DNA of 64,000 nucleotides. Source: Mugil cephalus. Taxonomy: Eukaryota > Chordata > Actinopteri > Mugiliformes > Mugilidae. This document shows, piece after piece, positions 1 through 14,483 of the stretch. Both the position numbers and the translations under genes were made by a program. The notes below the pieces were generated by a model, which had not been told where the DNA came from, did no database searches, and worked only from the letters and a program-made list of their open reading frames with translations. Where the stretch lies: assembly GCF_022458985.1 (NCBI RefSeq), contig NC_061774.1, positions 14,966,197 through 15,030,196 on the forward strand, in the 5' to 3' direction. Each line of letters opens with the position of its first letter. Position 1 is the stretch's first letter.

Positions 1-1126
1 AATGCACCACAGCCCGGGATGATCACATGAACGGATCCTCTCAGAAAATAGACAAGCTCACACCTGACGGAGTCCCGCCGCATAGTTTTGACGCAGGCGG
101 CGTCATTGATCAGTTAACTGGCTTAGACGATTACTTTGGCTAAAAGTGTGCCACAAATGAAAACACAGCTTACGTCTGCTCGTACCCTAAACATCGCTCC
201 ATACAAAAGGACAACATTGCCTAACCGCAGGTCGGTCACCTTCCCCAGAAGTCATCTTTAAGGAACTGAAACATCTGCCACCTCATAGGCTGTCGCATTT
301 AGTGTCATATGTCAACGCGTAAAAATAGAACACAAATGGTTATTTTAATTTTGTGTGTGGCTCATGACTTGTACGAAAGAAATAGGGAACTAGGGAACAC
401 GTTATTGTTACTAGTGAGTAGGAAACAAACGCAGGCAGCGAATGGAAAATGCAAAAGAAATACATGAAAGAGAAACCAGTCTCTAACGATCCAAAGTAAA
501 GAAAAAAACTTGAAAGAGACCAGGGAGGAGGAGGCATGACTAGAGCAGCGAAACGTTCCTGAATACACTCAGATCATGTCCAAGAATTTATCAGTAAGGA
601 AACGGTAGTATCAATACCAGCCCCTTTTATCTGGAGCAGCTCCTCTCTCCGCGCTCTGCCTTTTGTGTCAAGGGTGTGTGAGGCCTCGACTGAACCCGCC
701 GCTGTGAACTGGCACCGAATGATCAGTATCAGCGCTGCCGAGATTGTGGGGGGTTGAGAAAGAGCCCAGAGGACTTGGACTGCGGCCAGGGCCAGAGCGG
801 CTTTTGCTCGGGATAAAGTTACACGCTGCTCCCTGCGACTGTCAGTCTGGCCGGGAGCAGAGGCCAGCGGTGGGACAATTACCCGGGCAGTGCCGAGTCA
901 TGTTGGTCAAAGTCTGGTCCGCGTCCATGTGGGTGCAAGTTGAGCCGCGCGCGCTCGGGGCCTCACAGCACATTTACGACGCGCACACTGTTGTGAATTA
1001 ACACATAATGGGCCGCGTTGAAGTTTATTGTCCTCTTTCTCTTTTTCTGCTATCACACACTCTCGTTTATTACAATGCTGACTGTTCGTCCCCAGCTCAC
1101 GCCCTTCCACTAATGTGAGCATAGCC

Positions 1127-1218
1127 TGACGTAAGGTCGATGTGGCGGGACTTTGGAGAAAGGAGATTAGCCATTATTGTCACTGGTGAAAACGAGCCAA
1201 AGGGGCTTCTATAAATAG
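1127..1218 (+). promoter_or_regulatory. Candidate distal regulatory block: CRE and MEF2/TATA-like motif
   Basis: A CREB/ATF-type site (TGACGTAA, about 1127-1134) is followed by a perfect MEF2 consensus, CTATAAATAG, at 1209-1218, which could also serve as a TATA box. The surroundings are relatively GC-rich and not repetitive. It lies about 10.5 kb upstream of the egr1 start site. It could be a stimulus-responsive enhancer of egr1 or the promoter of an unrecognised non-coding transcript. No coding exon follows it. This rests on motif reading only. Confidence 0.3.
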
Positions 1219-1329
1219 GCAGATTTACTCCACCCCGCTACACAGAGCTCGGCTGGAGATCAAGCTTGGCAGAGTGCAACTTTAAGGCTAGGGTCAGTGT
1301 GTTACTATGGCGACACGGCCACGGCAATA

Positions 1330-1395
1330 GGTGTGTGTGTGTGTGTGCTGGGGGAGTATGTGAATGTTGAACGTGTGTGTGTGTGTGTGTGTGTT
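1330..1395 (+). repeat. Interrupted (GT)n microsatellite
   Basis: Two GT runs, about 1331-1347 and 1372-1394, are separated by a short non-repeat spacer. A CAG/CGG triplet-rich tract follows at 1441-1472. Together they generate several spurious long open frames on both strands. Confidence 0.85.
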
Positions 1396-2333
1396 GGTGC
1401 CCCCTCCTCTTCCCCACATACTCCGGTCCTGTGTCTCTCCCAGCAGCAGCGGCAGCAGCAGCGGCGGCAGCCAGTATCCCAGCCCCTGCTGAGAGAGAGA
1501 GCATGTTGGGTAACAGCAGTCTGGAGTTCCCCTGGACTCACTCCAGACCTCCTCTCCCTTCCCTCCAGCTTCTCTCCCACAGTCATTCCCTCCTGCTCCC
1601 CTCTCACCCACCCACCCACTTCCCCTTCTCCCGCTGGCTCGCTCTCTTTGGAGCGATACGGGTTTGTGTGTTTGAGTGGACGTGGTCGACCGTTCCCAGC
1701 AGCCCATACGTTACAACTACTGGTTTATTTGTACTCCTCACAGCGGATCATCACCCTTTGGCGTTTTTGGGGATTTCAGCAGCAGCCTTCCTCGGAAAAC
1801 TGCCCTTGGACCAGTTTTCCACTAACCCCTGCGGGTTCAGCTTCCCTATTAAACCATTATGTAGAACTGGTCCCAGATCAGTGTCTGCTGCCTCAGCACA
1901 TCTTGACACATCTGCTCTGACTCATTTTCTCTGGTTCCCCATTCTGAAAATGAGAAATGAAGCCAGCTTTCAAAACAATTTGTGCCTATTTGTGGCTCCA
2001 GCCAAGCCCAGTCACAATACCATCATCAACACAATCGTCATCATCACCATCACAGCAGCAAATGTCAAGGAATGGATGATGAAACATCCATCATCCATTG
2101 GGAGGGGAGGAGGAGGGGGGATGGGGGGGGGGATTGGGGGGGGTTGTCAAGGTGGGCAGCCGTTTTCAAAAACCCCTTCAAAGACATTTACAGTAACTTA
2201 CCATGATTCAGAAGGAATTTACCTGTTTATTGATCTAAAAGGTCAACTCTTTGCTTAATTAGTACATCTACAGTCGGATTTTTCACGCTGCACAGTTACA
2301 TAGAAGCGCATATCCTCTAACTGCCAGATCTCA

Positions 2334-2334
2334 A

Positions 2335-2361
<27 letters not shown>
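2334..2361 (+). repeat. (CA)n microsatellite
   Basis: An uninterrupted CA dinucleotide run of about 14 units, followed by an A-rich tract. Confidence 0.9.
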
Positions 2362-2365
<4 letters not shown>

Positions 2366-5300
2366 ATAAAATAAAAAAAATCCAGAGATGGAATGATGAC
2401 ACATAATGAGAAAAAGTAGGTGGATGAATGCGAAAGATATCAACAAGGCAGCGCAACTTTTGAGATGGCCTGTCTTAGCATGTTTACCTGCACCCACTTC
2501 ATTCAGTGCTTAGCCTTCGTGCCAGAGGAACAAGCTGCTGCACGCCTCTGCCGCAAAGGCACACAACAATAACTTACCCTGCTTTGCACCCTGCGTTGAC
2601 AAAGCACAGCGTCACAGTTTCCGCAAACCTCTCCTTCCAATTTTGCATCACCTTGCATGTGAAAAAAAAACAAAAAATGTCAGTGTGCTGGTAACCCAAC
2701 AGGTTCACACACGGGGCTTTAGAAAGCGGATTTAGCTTTATAGGTTACACACATTAAAATAAAGTAGAGTGCAGTGAACTAGAGACCTTTTTTTTTTCTT
2801 TCTGGCTTGTTTCTCATCCCTTTAAATTCCCTAGTCTTAGAGTTAATTGTATTATTATCCATATTCATGACAAAAACAGAATGTGTGTGAGTGGTTATAA
2901 AAACAACATGCAAGAAATAAAAGGCAAATATGAGACATGAGCAAATTCACAGACCCGTCTAGCAACTGATGACGTCAACACAGTCTGGTTCAAGAATATT
3001 TAATGTTTACATGATTATAAAGATATAAACAGCTTTATTATGTGGTCACAGTCGGTCATCAGAGGGTAAAACCAGAGATGTGGGCTATATTAGACTGAGC
3101 AGATAAGTGACTCAAATTAGACTAGAGATGTTTTATTTGTCTGGCCGGCCTTAAACAAGACCACAGAGTCTGGGATGTCTGAGCCACAGGCACTGAATGA
3201 GAACGAAACACAGACAACTTCCTCTTTCCACCCATCAGCCGCAGTACTCTCCGTTTCTGCCTTTTTTCTTCCTTTCACTCTGTCGTTTCTCCGACTGAGC
3301 CCAGCGTTATCACGGAGCATCACGGAGCAAAGGATGTGACGTCACTTCCTGTTTGGTTTTCAGCTGCACAGCCAGAGACTACAGAAGCGGCAGCTTGCTG
3401 ACAGCTGTGAGCGAGGCTGGAAACATGCAAATAAACAGGGTCAAAGGTTAGCGCTTGCTGATTGTAAGTGTTTGTAAGCCCTCACAGCTGCTTTTAAAAG
3501 CCACATTAGAATCACTTTTTTTGTTGTTGTCGCTTTTGCTCGGTATGTGGATCACCTTGGGCTTGTTATTTTTCTGAGTAACCCTTGTACAGATGTCTTC
3601 AAATCTAACCACAGAGGGTGAGATCTTTGGTGGAATCACAACCTGCAAGCCCAGCTGAATCGAGGACAATGCTCTTTCTTATTTACTGTATATTATATAT
3701 ATATCCTGTATTATATCTCCTGCCAAAAAGAGCGGCAGTAAGAAAACTGCAACTCCTTTGGCTCATCATCTGTCGTTAGTTGAGAGTCTCCTGGTGACAG
3801 ACAGGCAGGCGCTGTGACACCCAGCCCTGGTAATAGAAGGCAATTATAAGCCCTGGCGAGAGCTGTGGCAATGGGGAAAACTTTTATACAGCCCCCCTCC
3901 TGGGGCGCTGACATGCAGACACACTGAAATTAATTGCTACAAAACATCAGACGGGCTTGACGCACACATGCACATAGTCGAACTCCTGGAAAGGAGAAGG
4001 ATGAAACAATACACATCATGCGACGCTGCATTGATGCTCATGAGGAGGAAGAAGAAGAAAGAAAAGGAGGCAAAGAGAAGCAGCGAAAAAACAAGTAGAT
4101 CCCTTCCAACAAATCATGTTTTCATCTAAATAAAGAAGCCAAAGACAATAGACTCGGGTACCTTGGAGACCAGGAGGACTATTTCTCCATGGCAACCAGT
4201 GTGGTGTGTGACAATGCCGCAGTGCGAGGGTTTGAACTGCTAAAGCTGTCTGGGAATGCAGAGATAGATGGGGAGAGCGAGAGCGAGAGAAACTCAGAGA
4301 GTGAGACCCACGGAGGGCTGTCGGTGTGCTCGTAATGAGAACACACACTGTCACAATCCCACTGCGAGAAAAATGGAAGTTCATGACTTACCGACTCACG
4401 TTATTTTCTTTCTTTGACTCTTTAAGTCAATACAAAGCGAAATCCTTTTCCTAACTAAATTATGACACGGAGCCTGTTTATGTTTCCAACTGTGCGAATC
4501 CAAATATCCTCATATGTAAACATTTCTCTGGTGTTGCTATGGAGTTGTTCCCCTGTTTGGCTGTTAGAAAAAGCAGCACCATGTGGCCTTCGTACAAGAT
4601 TTATTTTAATTGTGTGGAGTATTGTGGCCAAGAGGGTGTCGGGCTACGTGCTGGGTGTGTGCCGTCGGCACACTTGTGGATACATGTACTCATGTCGGCC
4701 CTGGGATACGACCATGTGTGTAAGTGGGTGTTTGCGTTGAAAATGCCACGTGCATAGCGTGTTTGGATAGCAAGACAAACACAAATAAAGGAACGTGTTG
4801 GTGTGTGTCTTTGCTGCAACCTGTGGTAATGCTCTTGTTGAAAGGTGGGCCATAAAGGTAGTATAAACTTTTTACTTCCTGTTTGATTACTCCTTCGCAT
4901 ACACGCTTTAAATGCCCTGATTAGACTGAGATTATTGTTAATCTTGACTTTAGCTGAGACTTTTTTTTTTTGAGGTTCAGACGAGGGCTACCGCATTTCC
5001 ACTGACTGTGTGCTACTGCAAGTTTCAACACCATCCTCGCCCATTTCTCCTTGTCAGCATGGCCCGACAACCATCAACATGCAATCTCCTTTGTGTGTCT
5101 TTATTTTTATTTGCAGTGCGCTTTATAGAAATTCATTACACTGTCTCCGCCAGCGTAGGCAGAAAAACATTCCCTCGGCTCAGCTGAACTCTCACCCTCC
5201 TTTAATGTAAACACTGCTCACCAGTCACGTTTCCCCCATTAAGGTAAATGCCTGCATTATGTATGAATCTAGACTCCTTAATCCAGTTGCACCATTAACC

Positions 5301-8300
5301 TGCACGCCCTGCCGTTTCCGAGGACTTCCTAGAGTACAGAGTAAGAGCTACAACCCTGACCCTATTAATTAGTAATAGATAATCTAAAATGAAAGCATGA
5401 GTACAAATTAGACGCTGGTTATAATTAGTCAAGATGTTTTATTGTCTGAGTTTGAGTTTGCAGGATTTCGCCCGGTGAATCTTCGGCCCAGGTGACCCAA
5501 AGTGACATTCGGCCCTCGAGGCTGAACTCCTGAAAAACTCATCGTCCCATAAGCCAAATGCTTCTGACAGTTATTCATTTATTCATTCTCCCCTCCATCC
5601 ATTTCTTGTTTGTGTTCCTTTTCTCCTCAGAAGCACGGGATGAGTGTAGCGGTTATTGTTGCTACTCGCCTTGTCTGTCTCCCTCGTCAGCCGTCATGCC
5701 TGTTGACGTACGGCACTCTGAGTTAAATGATTATCGTATGATTGTAAAGGGTTGCGGGGCTTTTCTGATGGAGACCTGTCTCCCCAGCCCTGTAGGCTAT
5801 CCCACATCGGCAGTCTCCAGCTGCGGCGGGGGGAGGGGGAGGGCGGGAGGGGAGGGGGTAAGGAGTGATAGGGGCTTACCTGAATCAACCTGTCGTACCT
5901 GCCCTCAGGCCCACCTGTCAACAACCCACTAACAGTCGCTTTCTCTTTCACTCTCTGTCGCTTTCTGGCTCTTCGTTTCCATCACTTCCTCTTGCTTCTG
6001 TATCTCTTCTTACCCATTTATCTCCCTGCCTCTCTCTCGCTCCCTGCACCTTCACTTTACTTCTTCGGCGACACTACAAAACAAATAACTCTCACCTGGG
6101 CGAATGTGTCTCTCTCCGACTGTCATTTTCACTTCACCGCAAGTTATTGGAAACAGCCTCGACCATCGGACACGGGGAGACTATTTGTCTTGGCACCTTC
6201 TGATTTGACTCAAAACTCAAATAAACTCTGGAGAACGGCTTAAAGGTTTGTGTGTGCCTTACCTGTTTGTATAACGCCAGGTCCACACAGGTCATCCTTT
6301 GAGAGGCGGGGTGATTTGAGGTTAAGTTTACCAAATTTTCAATAGCTCAGGGTATGTGTTTATTCTTCTTGGTCCATAAAGGAAAAGATAAAAACCAAAC
6401 TAGCTCCCCTTTCTTGCCATTCTCTCAATAAACGTCAAGGGCCAAGGAGTGAGCCGGGTGATGCCGTGACTGTCTGACGCAATAATAAACCCACGCTACA
6501 TAAAGCTGCTCTTCCACAGAAACAGATGTGGACTGGCAGAGCTCGGTGTGACTGTGGACTAAAGCAAAGTTTAAACGCCTGAGAAAAATCTGAAGACTGC
6601 AGCGAGATGAAAAGTGGTCTGCGCGCCTGGGTGTTTTCCGTCTGCTCTACGTATGAACGTAGTCACACCCGAATGCGTCCGTGAAAGACAACAAACCGGT
6701 TGCCTCTCAGTCTGGACGCTGAGGCCACATCTCTCTGCCTCCCTCGCTGTCTGTCCCTCTGCTCGCATGAAGACGTAAGCAGCGAGAGCAGCGGTTCCAG
6801 TTTATTCAATCAGCCAAAGAGAGTTTTGACCTGCTGCAACGCGGCTCAACATCCAGGCAACTCTGGAGTAAACTTAAAACCGATGTGGTCTGGCCTGGGC
6901 CTGATTTCTTCCTCCACGAAGACATGACACGAGTCGGGTTAAATATTAAACAAGTTAAACAAACAAAAACAGTTCTGCTTCACATATTATTCTCCTGCGT
7001 CTCTCAGTGTAATGCTATGTGTAGCTGAAGCTTTGAGAAGAAACATCTAGAACACAAAAAGGACAGTGTTTTCCTCTGAACCATGGTAGATGCAGTAAAG
7101 ATTGAAATAAAAGGAAAATAGATGTTTGCGGTAGATGCCGTCCTCAGGAAATCCTCTTCAGTTTTATCTCAGGTACAATTTGCATCAAGTGAAATCAGCC
7201 ACACTTCATCTCTTACCACGCAGAACCAGCACAACGGCCTCCTTTACTTATCTGAAATTGTCTTTTAAGATATACTTTTTAATCCAGAAGGATATCCCTA
7301 ATCAATAAATACTTATAAATAAATAGCGGCGAAGACGATGTACATGGAGCTGACCTCTTTTTGAGTAACATCAGTCAACACTATGAGGTCGCCCACAGAT
7401 TATGCCGTACACAGTTCACAGACAGAAACAGTGTTTTGTGGCAACCTTTAAATGTTACCCGTTGCTGAACTGCAAATGCTGCATGGTGTGGGGAAGCCCC
7501 CGTCTTTCAGAGCGCAACCAGTGACTCATCTGGAGCTGAGAAGGTTGGGGGTCAGATCTTTTGTCACAAGCATCAAACAAACAGGCTGGGGGACTTGGTG
7601 AGTCACTTCTCCTAGGGGATGTGATGGGGCCAGTTTGGGGTGGGCTTTGTGTTGTGTTAGGTAATTGTCTCTCTGTCACCTACCTACCTTCAGGAGGCAA
7701 CAACGGGGAGATAAGCAGATAGAGCGGCTATTCGATGCCGCTGCTCTGTTTCCATGTGATATGCTAACACCAAAGCTGTCTCACTGCCTGGGGGGTAATA
7801 TGACAGGGAGCGATGCCTGCAGTGACTGTGAAGTGAAAGCAGATTGTTTTTCAAACGTCACTGGGGCCTAAAGCTTTAGTAGGTCAGCTCCCGCAGTAAA
7901 AGAAAACTTGTGATCTTATAATCGCGCGCTGCTAACACAAGGCCTGCATTCCACACTGGCATTCCTCTGAAAAGAGGAGAGGAGGAGAAAAAAAAAGTGC
8001 TTTAGAGCAGCAACAGGTGGCGTGCTGTAATCTTCTGCTTTGTATCGTCACAGGCTGTGTTAGATTTCATTAAGTGAGCCAAGGTTTATGATGACTGGAG
8101 TCAAAAGTGTCAAGTATTTAAACAGACGTGCAGCACTTCCCTAACACCATTTTCCACAATCCCATTAGATCCATTTGGCTTTTCATGCACGTCAATTTTT
8201 TTTTTTTTGCAACGCCTTTAATGCTTCTCAGAGACTGTATCCCTCTCGTGCCCGTTCAACTTTTTCCAGGCCATCTCACTGTGCGTGCAAAAGGTCAGGT

Positions 8301-10380
8301 CACACACTCCTGCCGGCGTCACTTGGGAGAAACCGGGAGAAAAAAAATGACATTTATCAAATGGCCTGCTATCATGTTCTCCGCTTCTCTCCCCATCACT
8401 ACATGACTATGGGCTAATATTCAACCTGTCACTCTGCCCGATACGATCAGGCCTCTGCTCTTCTCGTATTTAATTATCAACTCTCGCTGTGTGCAACACA
8501 TCCAGGCCACGTTTAATTTTTATCATATTAAAATCCACAACTCTCACCCTTTCCCTTCTGGTGAGGCAAAACCGTGAACGTCACAGTCTGTGCTCCATAA
8601 TAACCAGGTCCTCTTCGTCTCTGATTACATTTTCCCTCCCTCCCATCGCCTCTGCCACATTATGTAACATGCAGGCTTTGGTAACTGTCATCACACACCT
8701 TCTAATCTTGGCCCATCATGGGAGAGCACCATGCGGAACACACCTGTATGCTAATGGGGAGGGATTGCACCACCGCTCAGTGTGGGCGGCCCTGTTAGGT
8801 GAGGAGGTGTGATGGCAGAGCGGGAGTGTCTGCCTGTACGTCTGTCCTGTCTCCCTGACTGACTGCCTGGCACTGGCTGCTGACAAATGCCAACACAAAG
8901 CTTGGTATTTGCTCCCACGTAGAATATGTGGGTGTGAGGATTCTCTCTCGGTCTATTTTCTATTTTTCTGTGACTTTCTCTCACCCTTCCTTCCCACCTT
9001 CTTCATCTCTGTTTCTCATCCTGCCTCCAATTCTTCAATATCTCGGTCTCTTTGCTCTCTCTCTCCCCACTCCTTGTATTGTTCTGTTCCAGCTCCTCTT
9101 CTCTCTTCCACCTTCTATCTTTTTTTGGCTTTCCCATCTACTTCCTCGTCTTTTTTTTTGTGGCAGATTGGGGCATGATTAAATATTAACAAGTCCTCGT
9201 GCAGGGTGTGTTTGTGTGTCTGAACAGGGGCGTGGTGGCTGCGTAGGTAATGGGAGAGCCTTTCTTTTTTCCTCGCCGGCTGGCAGAGCGTTGGAGTTTC
9301 ATCAGGCGAGGACTCCTCTGGCTGGTTTGTGTGGGCAGCAATGGGGAACACACCGAGGAAAACAAACCGGCTGACCCAAACACACACACACGCACACACA
9401 AACATGCAACAGCGTGCACATATCAAAAGCATCTACATCCACACGCAGGCTAATTCTCCTTCTCCTGCCCTTACAGCATCTGGCTTCCACCCCCTCCGTG
9501 CATCAGAGTGAAGGGAGGCCCAAACAGCCACTGTGAACTGTTTATCATCTTTATTACTTTATTACTTTTCTGAGAGTTTTCCCTAACCTGATTTTATTAC
9601 ATTGTCATCAGATGATGAGTTCCCTCATCTGCGCACTCTGCTTTTTCTTCTTTGCTTTGCCACAAATTTATCGACCCGAGTAACTGATGCAGACAGGAGT
9701 TTAGGTTCGGTATTATCACCTCTCCAAACAGAAACACTCGTTTTTGTAACTCACCATCATTATATCCTGTCCTCTGGTCTTTTCCCCCCCTGAAGTAATA
9801 GGGCCGTGGAGGCGTAGCATCCCTCTTTGCAGAAGAACGAAATGTTAATCCAAATTTTAACAGTCTGCGAGCAGTGGGAGCATCCGTTTCCTCGTGAAAT
9901 GCCAGCCCCTGTGCAGTGCCACATGCCTTCAAAAGTTATTAGGTTTGATCATTTTCTACGTATGGCATCTGTACGCATAAACAACATTACACATTCTCCA
10001 GCTGTGCCTTCTACTCCAGGTTTATTTGGATTGTGTGAGGGAGCCTCTGCTCCAGATCATCCATAATATATGACAGGATTCTACTATCAGTCTAATGGGG
10101 GTAAACAGAGACATTTGCCAGAGGCTGACTGGGAAATGCCAGGGACAGCATGCAGTCCAGTAAAGACCAAACGTCTAGAGTGTGCACCAGATTTATATTG
10201 TTGCGTTTTGTTTTCTTGCCATATAAATCGACCCAGTCAATTTGTCTATCTCGGTCTATCTATCTCCCGTTATATGCGGGTGACACCTGTAGATGAAGGG
10301 CAGCTTAAACACGGTCTTAGGGGCTTTGTTCGGTAATGAGTAGACCTTGAGTCTAAGTCATATTATATCTGGAGAAAGCG

Positions 10381-10790
10381 GAGTCTTGCATAGACGCCCT
10401 CTCTAAGGCACCGGCAGCACCTCTTTTCTCTCCGCCTCTCCTCCCCTCTCTCGGGCCACCTCAACATCCCCTACCCACGATATTTCCCAATGAGGTTGCT
10501 CGCATATAGATCCAGTCAGCAGCCAGGGAAACACATTGATTTCCCGTCAGCGTCCACCGAGGAGTGCTGGCGCGCCAGCCGAAGCTGGAGCAGCCGGGGG
10601 AACATCGGTATCCCGCAGGCGTCCTGGCAGCTGTGCGCAGCGTTGTTAATGCGGCCCATTAGGTCGCTGAGTGGCAGAGAGATTCCCTGAATATTGAGCC
10701 GGGGACACCCCTCAATTAGACAGATCGCCCCGCACCTCGTCTGCATACGCGGCAATCTGTTCTCATTAATCAATGACACATAGCCGAGAG
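10381..10790. promoter_or_regulatory. Candidate conserved non-coding element 5' of egr1
   Basis: About 400 bases of balanced composition without simple repeats. It has several homeodomain-type ATTA/TTAAT cores (for example in the 10710-10775 segment), an AscI-like GGCGCGCC palindrome near 10569 and no coherent coding exon. The texture resembles vertebrate conserved non-coding elements near developmental regulators. Conservation itself cannot be judged from one sequence. Confidence 0.25.
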
Positions 10791-11290
10791 AGATGGAAAG
10801 TTAATTTAGAGGAAGTTTGCTAGGCTACCATCCAACAGAGTTTGCACAGTCTTCTATTTCTTGGTCCATGGGCTTAGAAATACCCTCACCCTTACCATGG
10901 TTAATTATTTATATGGGCCCATAATGATAAGCCCTTTGGAGAAGTGTGCGGAAATGCAATTTACTATATGAACGTTACACAAGTCTGAAATGTCTATTTT
11001 AATCGCTTTAGCCATCTTTATGTGTGACACAAATTAAACAGAACTGAACTGGTGGTTAGATTATAATCGCAGCGCACAGAGCGTCTCAAATGTTCAAACG
11101 TGAACGCGGCCAAGTTAAAGCGGCTCCCTTTTCTGCACGAAGTTCTCACATTTGTCTTCAGCTCAGCCGGAGCATATGCTTTAAAACAGACAGACAGGAT
11201 TCTGTTGCTGACATTAGTTATTGTGAGCGCTGGACATGATTTGCACTCCAGTCTCTCATTCACTGCCAAGCCGCGATCAGCTCTGCCTCA

Positions 11291-11307
11291 GGAAGTTCCA
11301 AATAAGG
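11291..11307 (+). promoter_or_regulatory. Distal serum response element with adjacent ETS site
   Basis: A perfect CArG box, CC(A/T)6GG, at 11298-11307 (CCAAATAAGG) sits directly after an ETS core, GGAAGT, at 11291-11296. An SRF plus ternary-complex-factor pair of this kind is the classic signature of egr1 promoters. It is roughly 400 bases upstream of the predicted start site, matching the distal SRE cluster known for mammalian EGR1. Confidence 0.75.
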
Positions 11308-11353
11308 ACAGGGAAATGGAAACCCACCGGAATAGGTCCTTATGTAGTCACGA

Positions 11354-11386
11354 CCTTATATGGCACGGCGGAGCCGGGCTTTCCGG
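11354..11386 (+). promoter_or_regulatory. Distal serum response element 2 with ETS core
   Basis: A second perfect CArG box, CCTTATATGG, lies at 11354-11363, with an ETS-type TTCCGG about 18 bases downstream at 11381-11386. Together with the CArG box at 11298 it forms a distal SRE cluster. Confidence 0.75.
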
Positions 11387-11619
11387 CAGCGGCGCAGCCT
11401 GCTGCACAGATGGGAAATCCAAATCAAATCTATGTGGCGACGGGGAGAGCGAAAGAATTATGCTGCTGTCGGACGGAGCTGTTCTGCTATGAAGACACAT
11501 TGATTCTGGACAGAGGAAGAGCAGCACTGTCTTCGCAATTTACTGCGAGAGCTTAATATAAAGTCTCTCCACTCTGCTTTCCCCCCAGGCCAGCGTCATG
11601 TGTCCTCCACTGCAGTGCC

Positions 11620-11662
11620 TAAATATGGGCTTCCTCTGCTCCAAATATGGACATCTACGTCA
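11620..11662 (+). promoter_or_regulatory. Proximal SRE pair and CRE of egr1
   Basis: A near-CArG (CTAAATATGG, about 11619-11629, with one extra A/T relative to CC(A/T)6GG) and a perfect CArG, CCAAATATGG (11641-11650), flank a TTCCT ETS core. A CRE half-site TACGTCA follows at 11656-11662. The order SRE, ETS, SRE, CRE, TATA matches the mammalian EGR1 proximal promoter as I remember it. It predicts induction through SRF/ELK and CREB. Confidence 0.8.
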
Positions 11663-11672
11663 CAGCAAGAGG

Positions 11673-11680
11673 ATATATAA
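11673..11680 (+). promoter_or_regulatory. TATA box of egr1
   Basis: ATATATAA lies 10 bases after the CRE and implies transcription starting near 11,703-11,708. No other TATA-like motif stands between the SREs and the coding start. Confidence 0.8.
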
Positions 11681-11851
11681 GCAGCGGGGAAACCTCTCAG
11701 CTCAGAGAGAGCCCTGAGAGCCCACAAGAGCAACTGTTAGAGCAGAGATAGATAGACAAACACATAGAACTCCCGAACTGAGAAATATCACACCAAAAGT
11801 GAAAAGTCAATTCAAAACAACATCCATCCGAGAAGGTCAAAACCTGATTGG

Positions 11852-11945
11852 ATGAATAATTTATACAAAAATCAAGGTTGATTTGTTGATCAATTTTGAT
11901 GAATCTTAGGGAATGAGTAATAAGGACACATTTGATTTCTTCTGA
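11852..11945 (+). other. Three short upstream ORFs in the egr1 5'UTR
   Basis: Within the predicted leader (about 11,705-12,195) there are three ATGs, each with its own stop before the main start: 11852-11881 (9 codons plus stop), 11899-11916 (5 codons plus stop) and 11913-11945 (10 codons plus stop, overlapping the second). I see no further ATG before the main start at 12196. Such uORFs can damp or condition translation of an immediate-early mRNA. Whether they are translated is unknown. Confidence 0.6.
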
Positions 11946-12195
11946 AAAAACAAGTGGATTTTTACTCATCTCTGAGAGAAAAGGAAGACTGCAGGACCAC
12001 CGGAAAACAAGACTTACGGAGAGAGACAACATTACCTTCCACGGCATCAGCAGAAGTGTGCAACGCTCCCTGAGCTGGGCTAAGTGACTCCCTCCACCTG
12101 TGAGGCACTGCTCTGCCAGCGTGCACCCAGCCTCCCTGCACTCCACAGCAGCCGCCAGCGCAGCCTCAGCCCTGCAGCTTCAGCACCAGCAGAGG

Positions 12196-14483
<2,288 letters not shown>

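Larger units (their letters stand above)
1..11250. other. Non-coding upstream region of egr1
   Basis: I see no exon with protein-like content, splice sites and matching frame in this stretch. The open frames are short or built on low-complexity sequence, such as GT repeats at 1330-1395, CAG/CGG triplets at 1441-1472 and a CA repeat at 2334-2361. The stretch contains a CRE plus MEF2/TATA-like block near 1.13-1.22 kb and a balanced-composition, ATTA-rich block near 10.4-10.8 kb, both listed separately. The rest is ordinary AT-leaning intergenic sequence with pyrimidine-rich runs, for example 8940-9160. Confidence 0.6.

Noticed and set aside
1377..2258. Open frame of 293 codons on the + strand
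   Set aside because: It begins inside a GT microsatellite, runs through CAG/CGG triplets and a G-rich tract, has no recognisable domain, and overlaps rival open frames on both strands.
12100..12195. In-frame extension of the egr1 N-terminus starting at GTG 12100
   Set aside because: It is open only from a GTG. The ATG at 12196 has a strong context and gives the N-terminus expected for fish Egr1.
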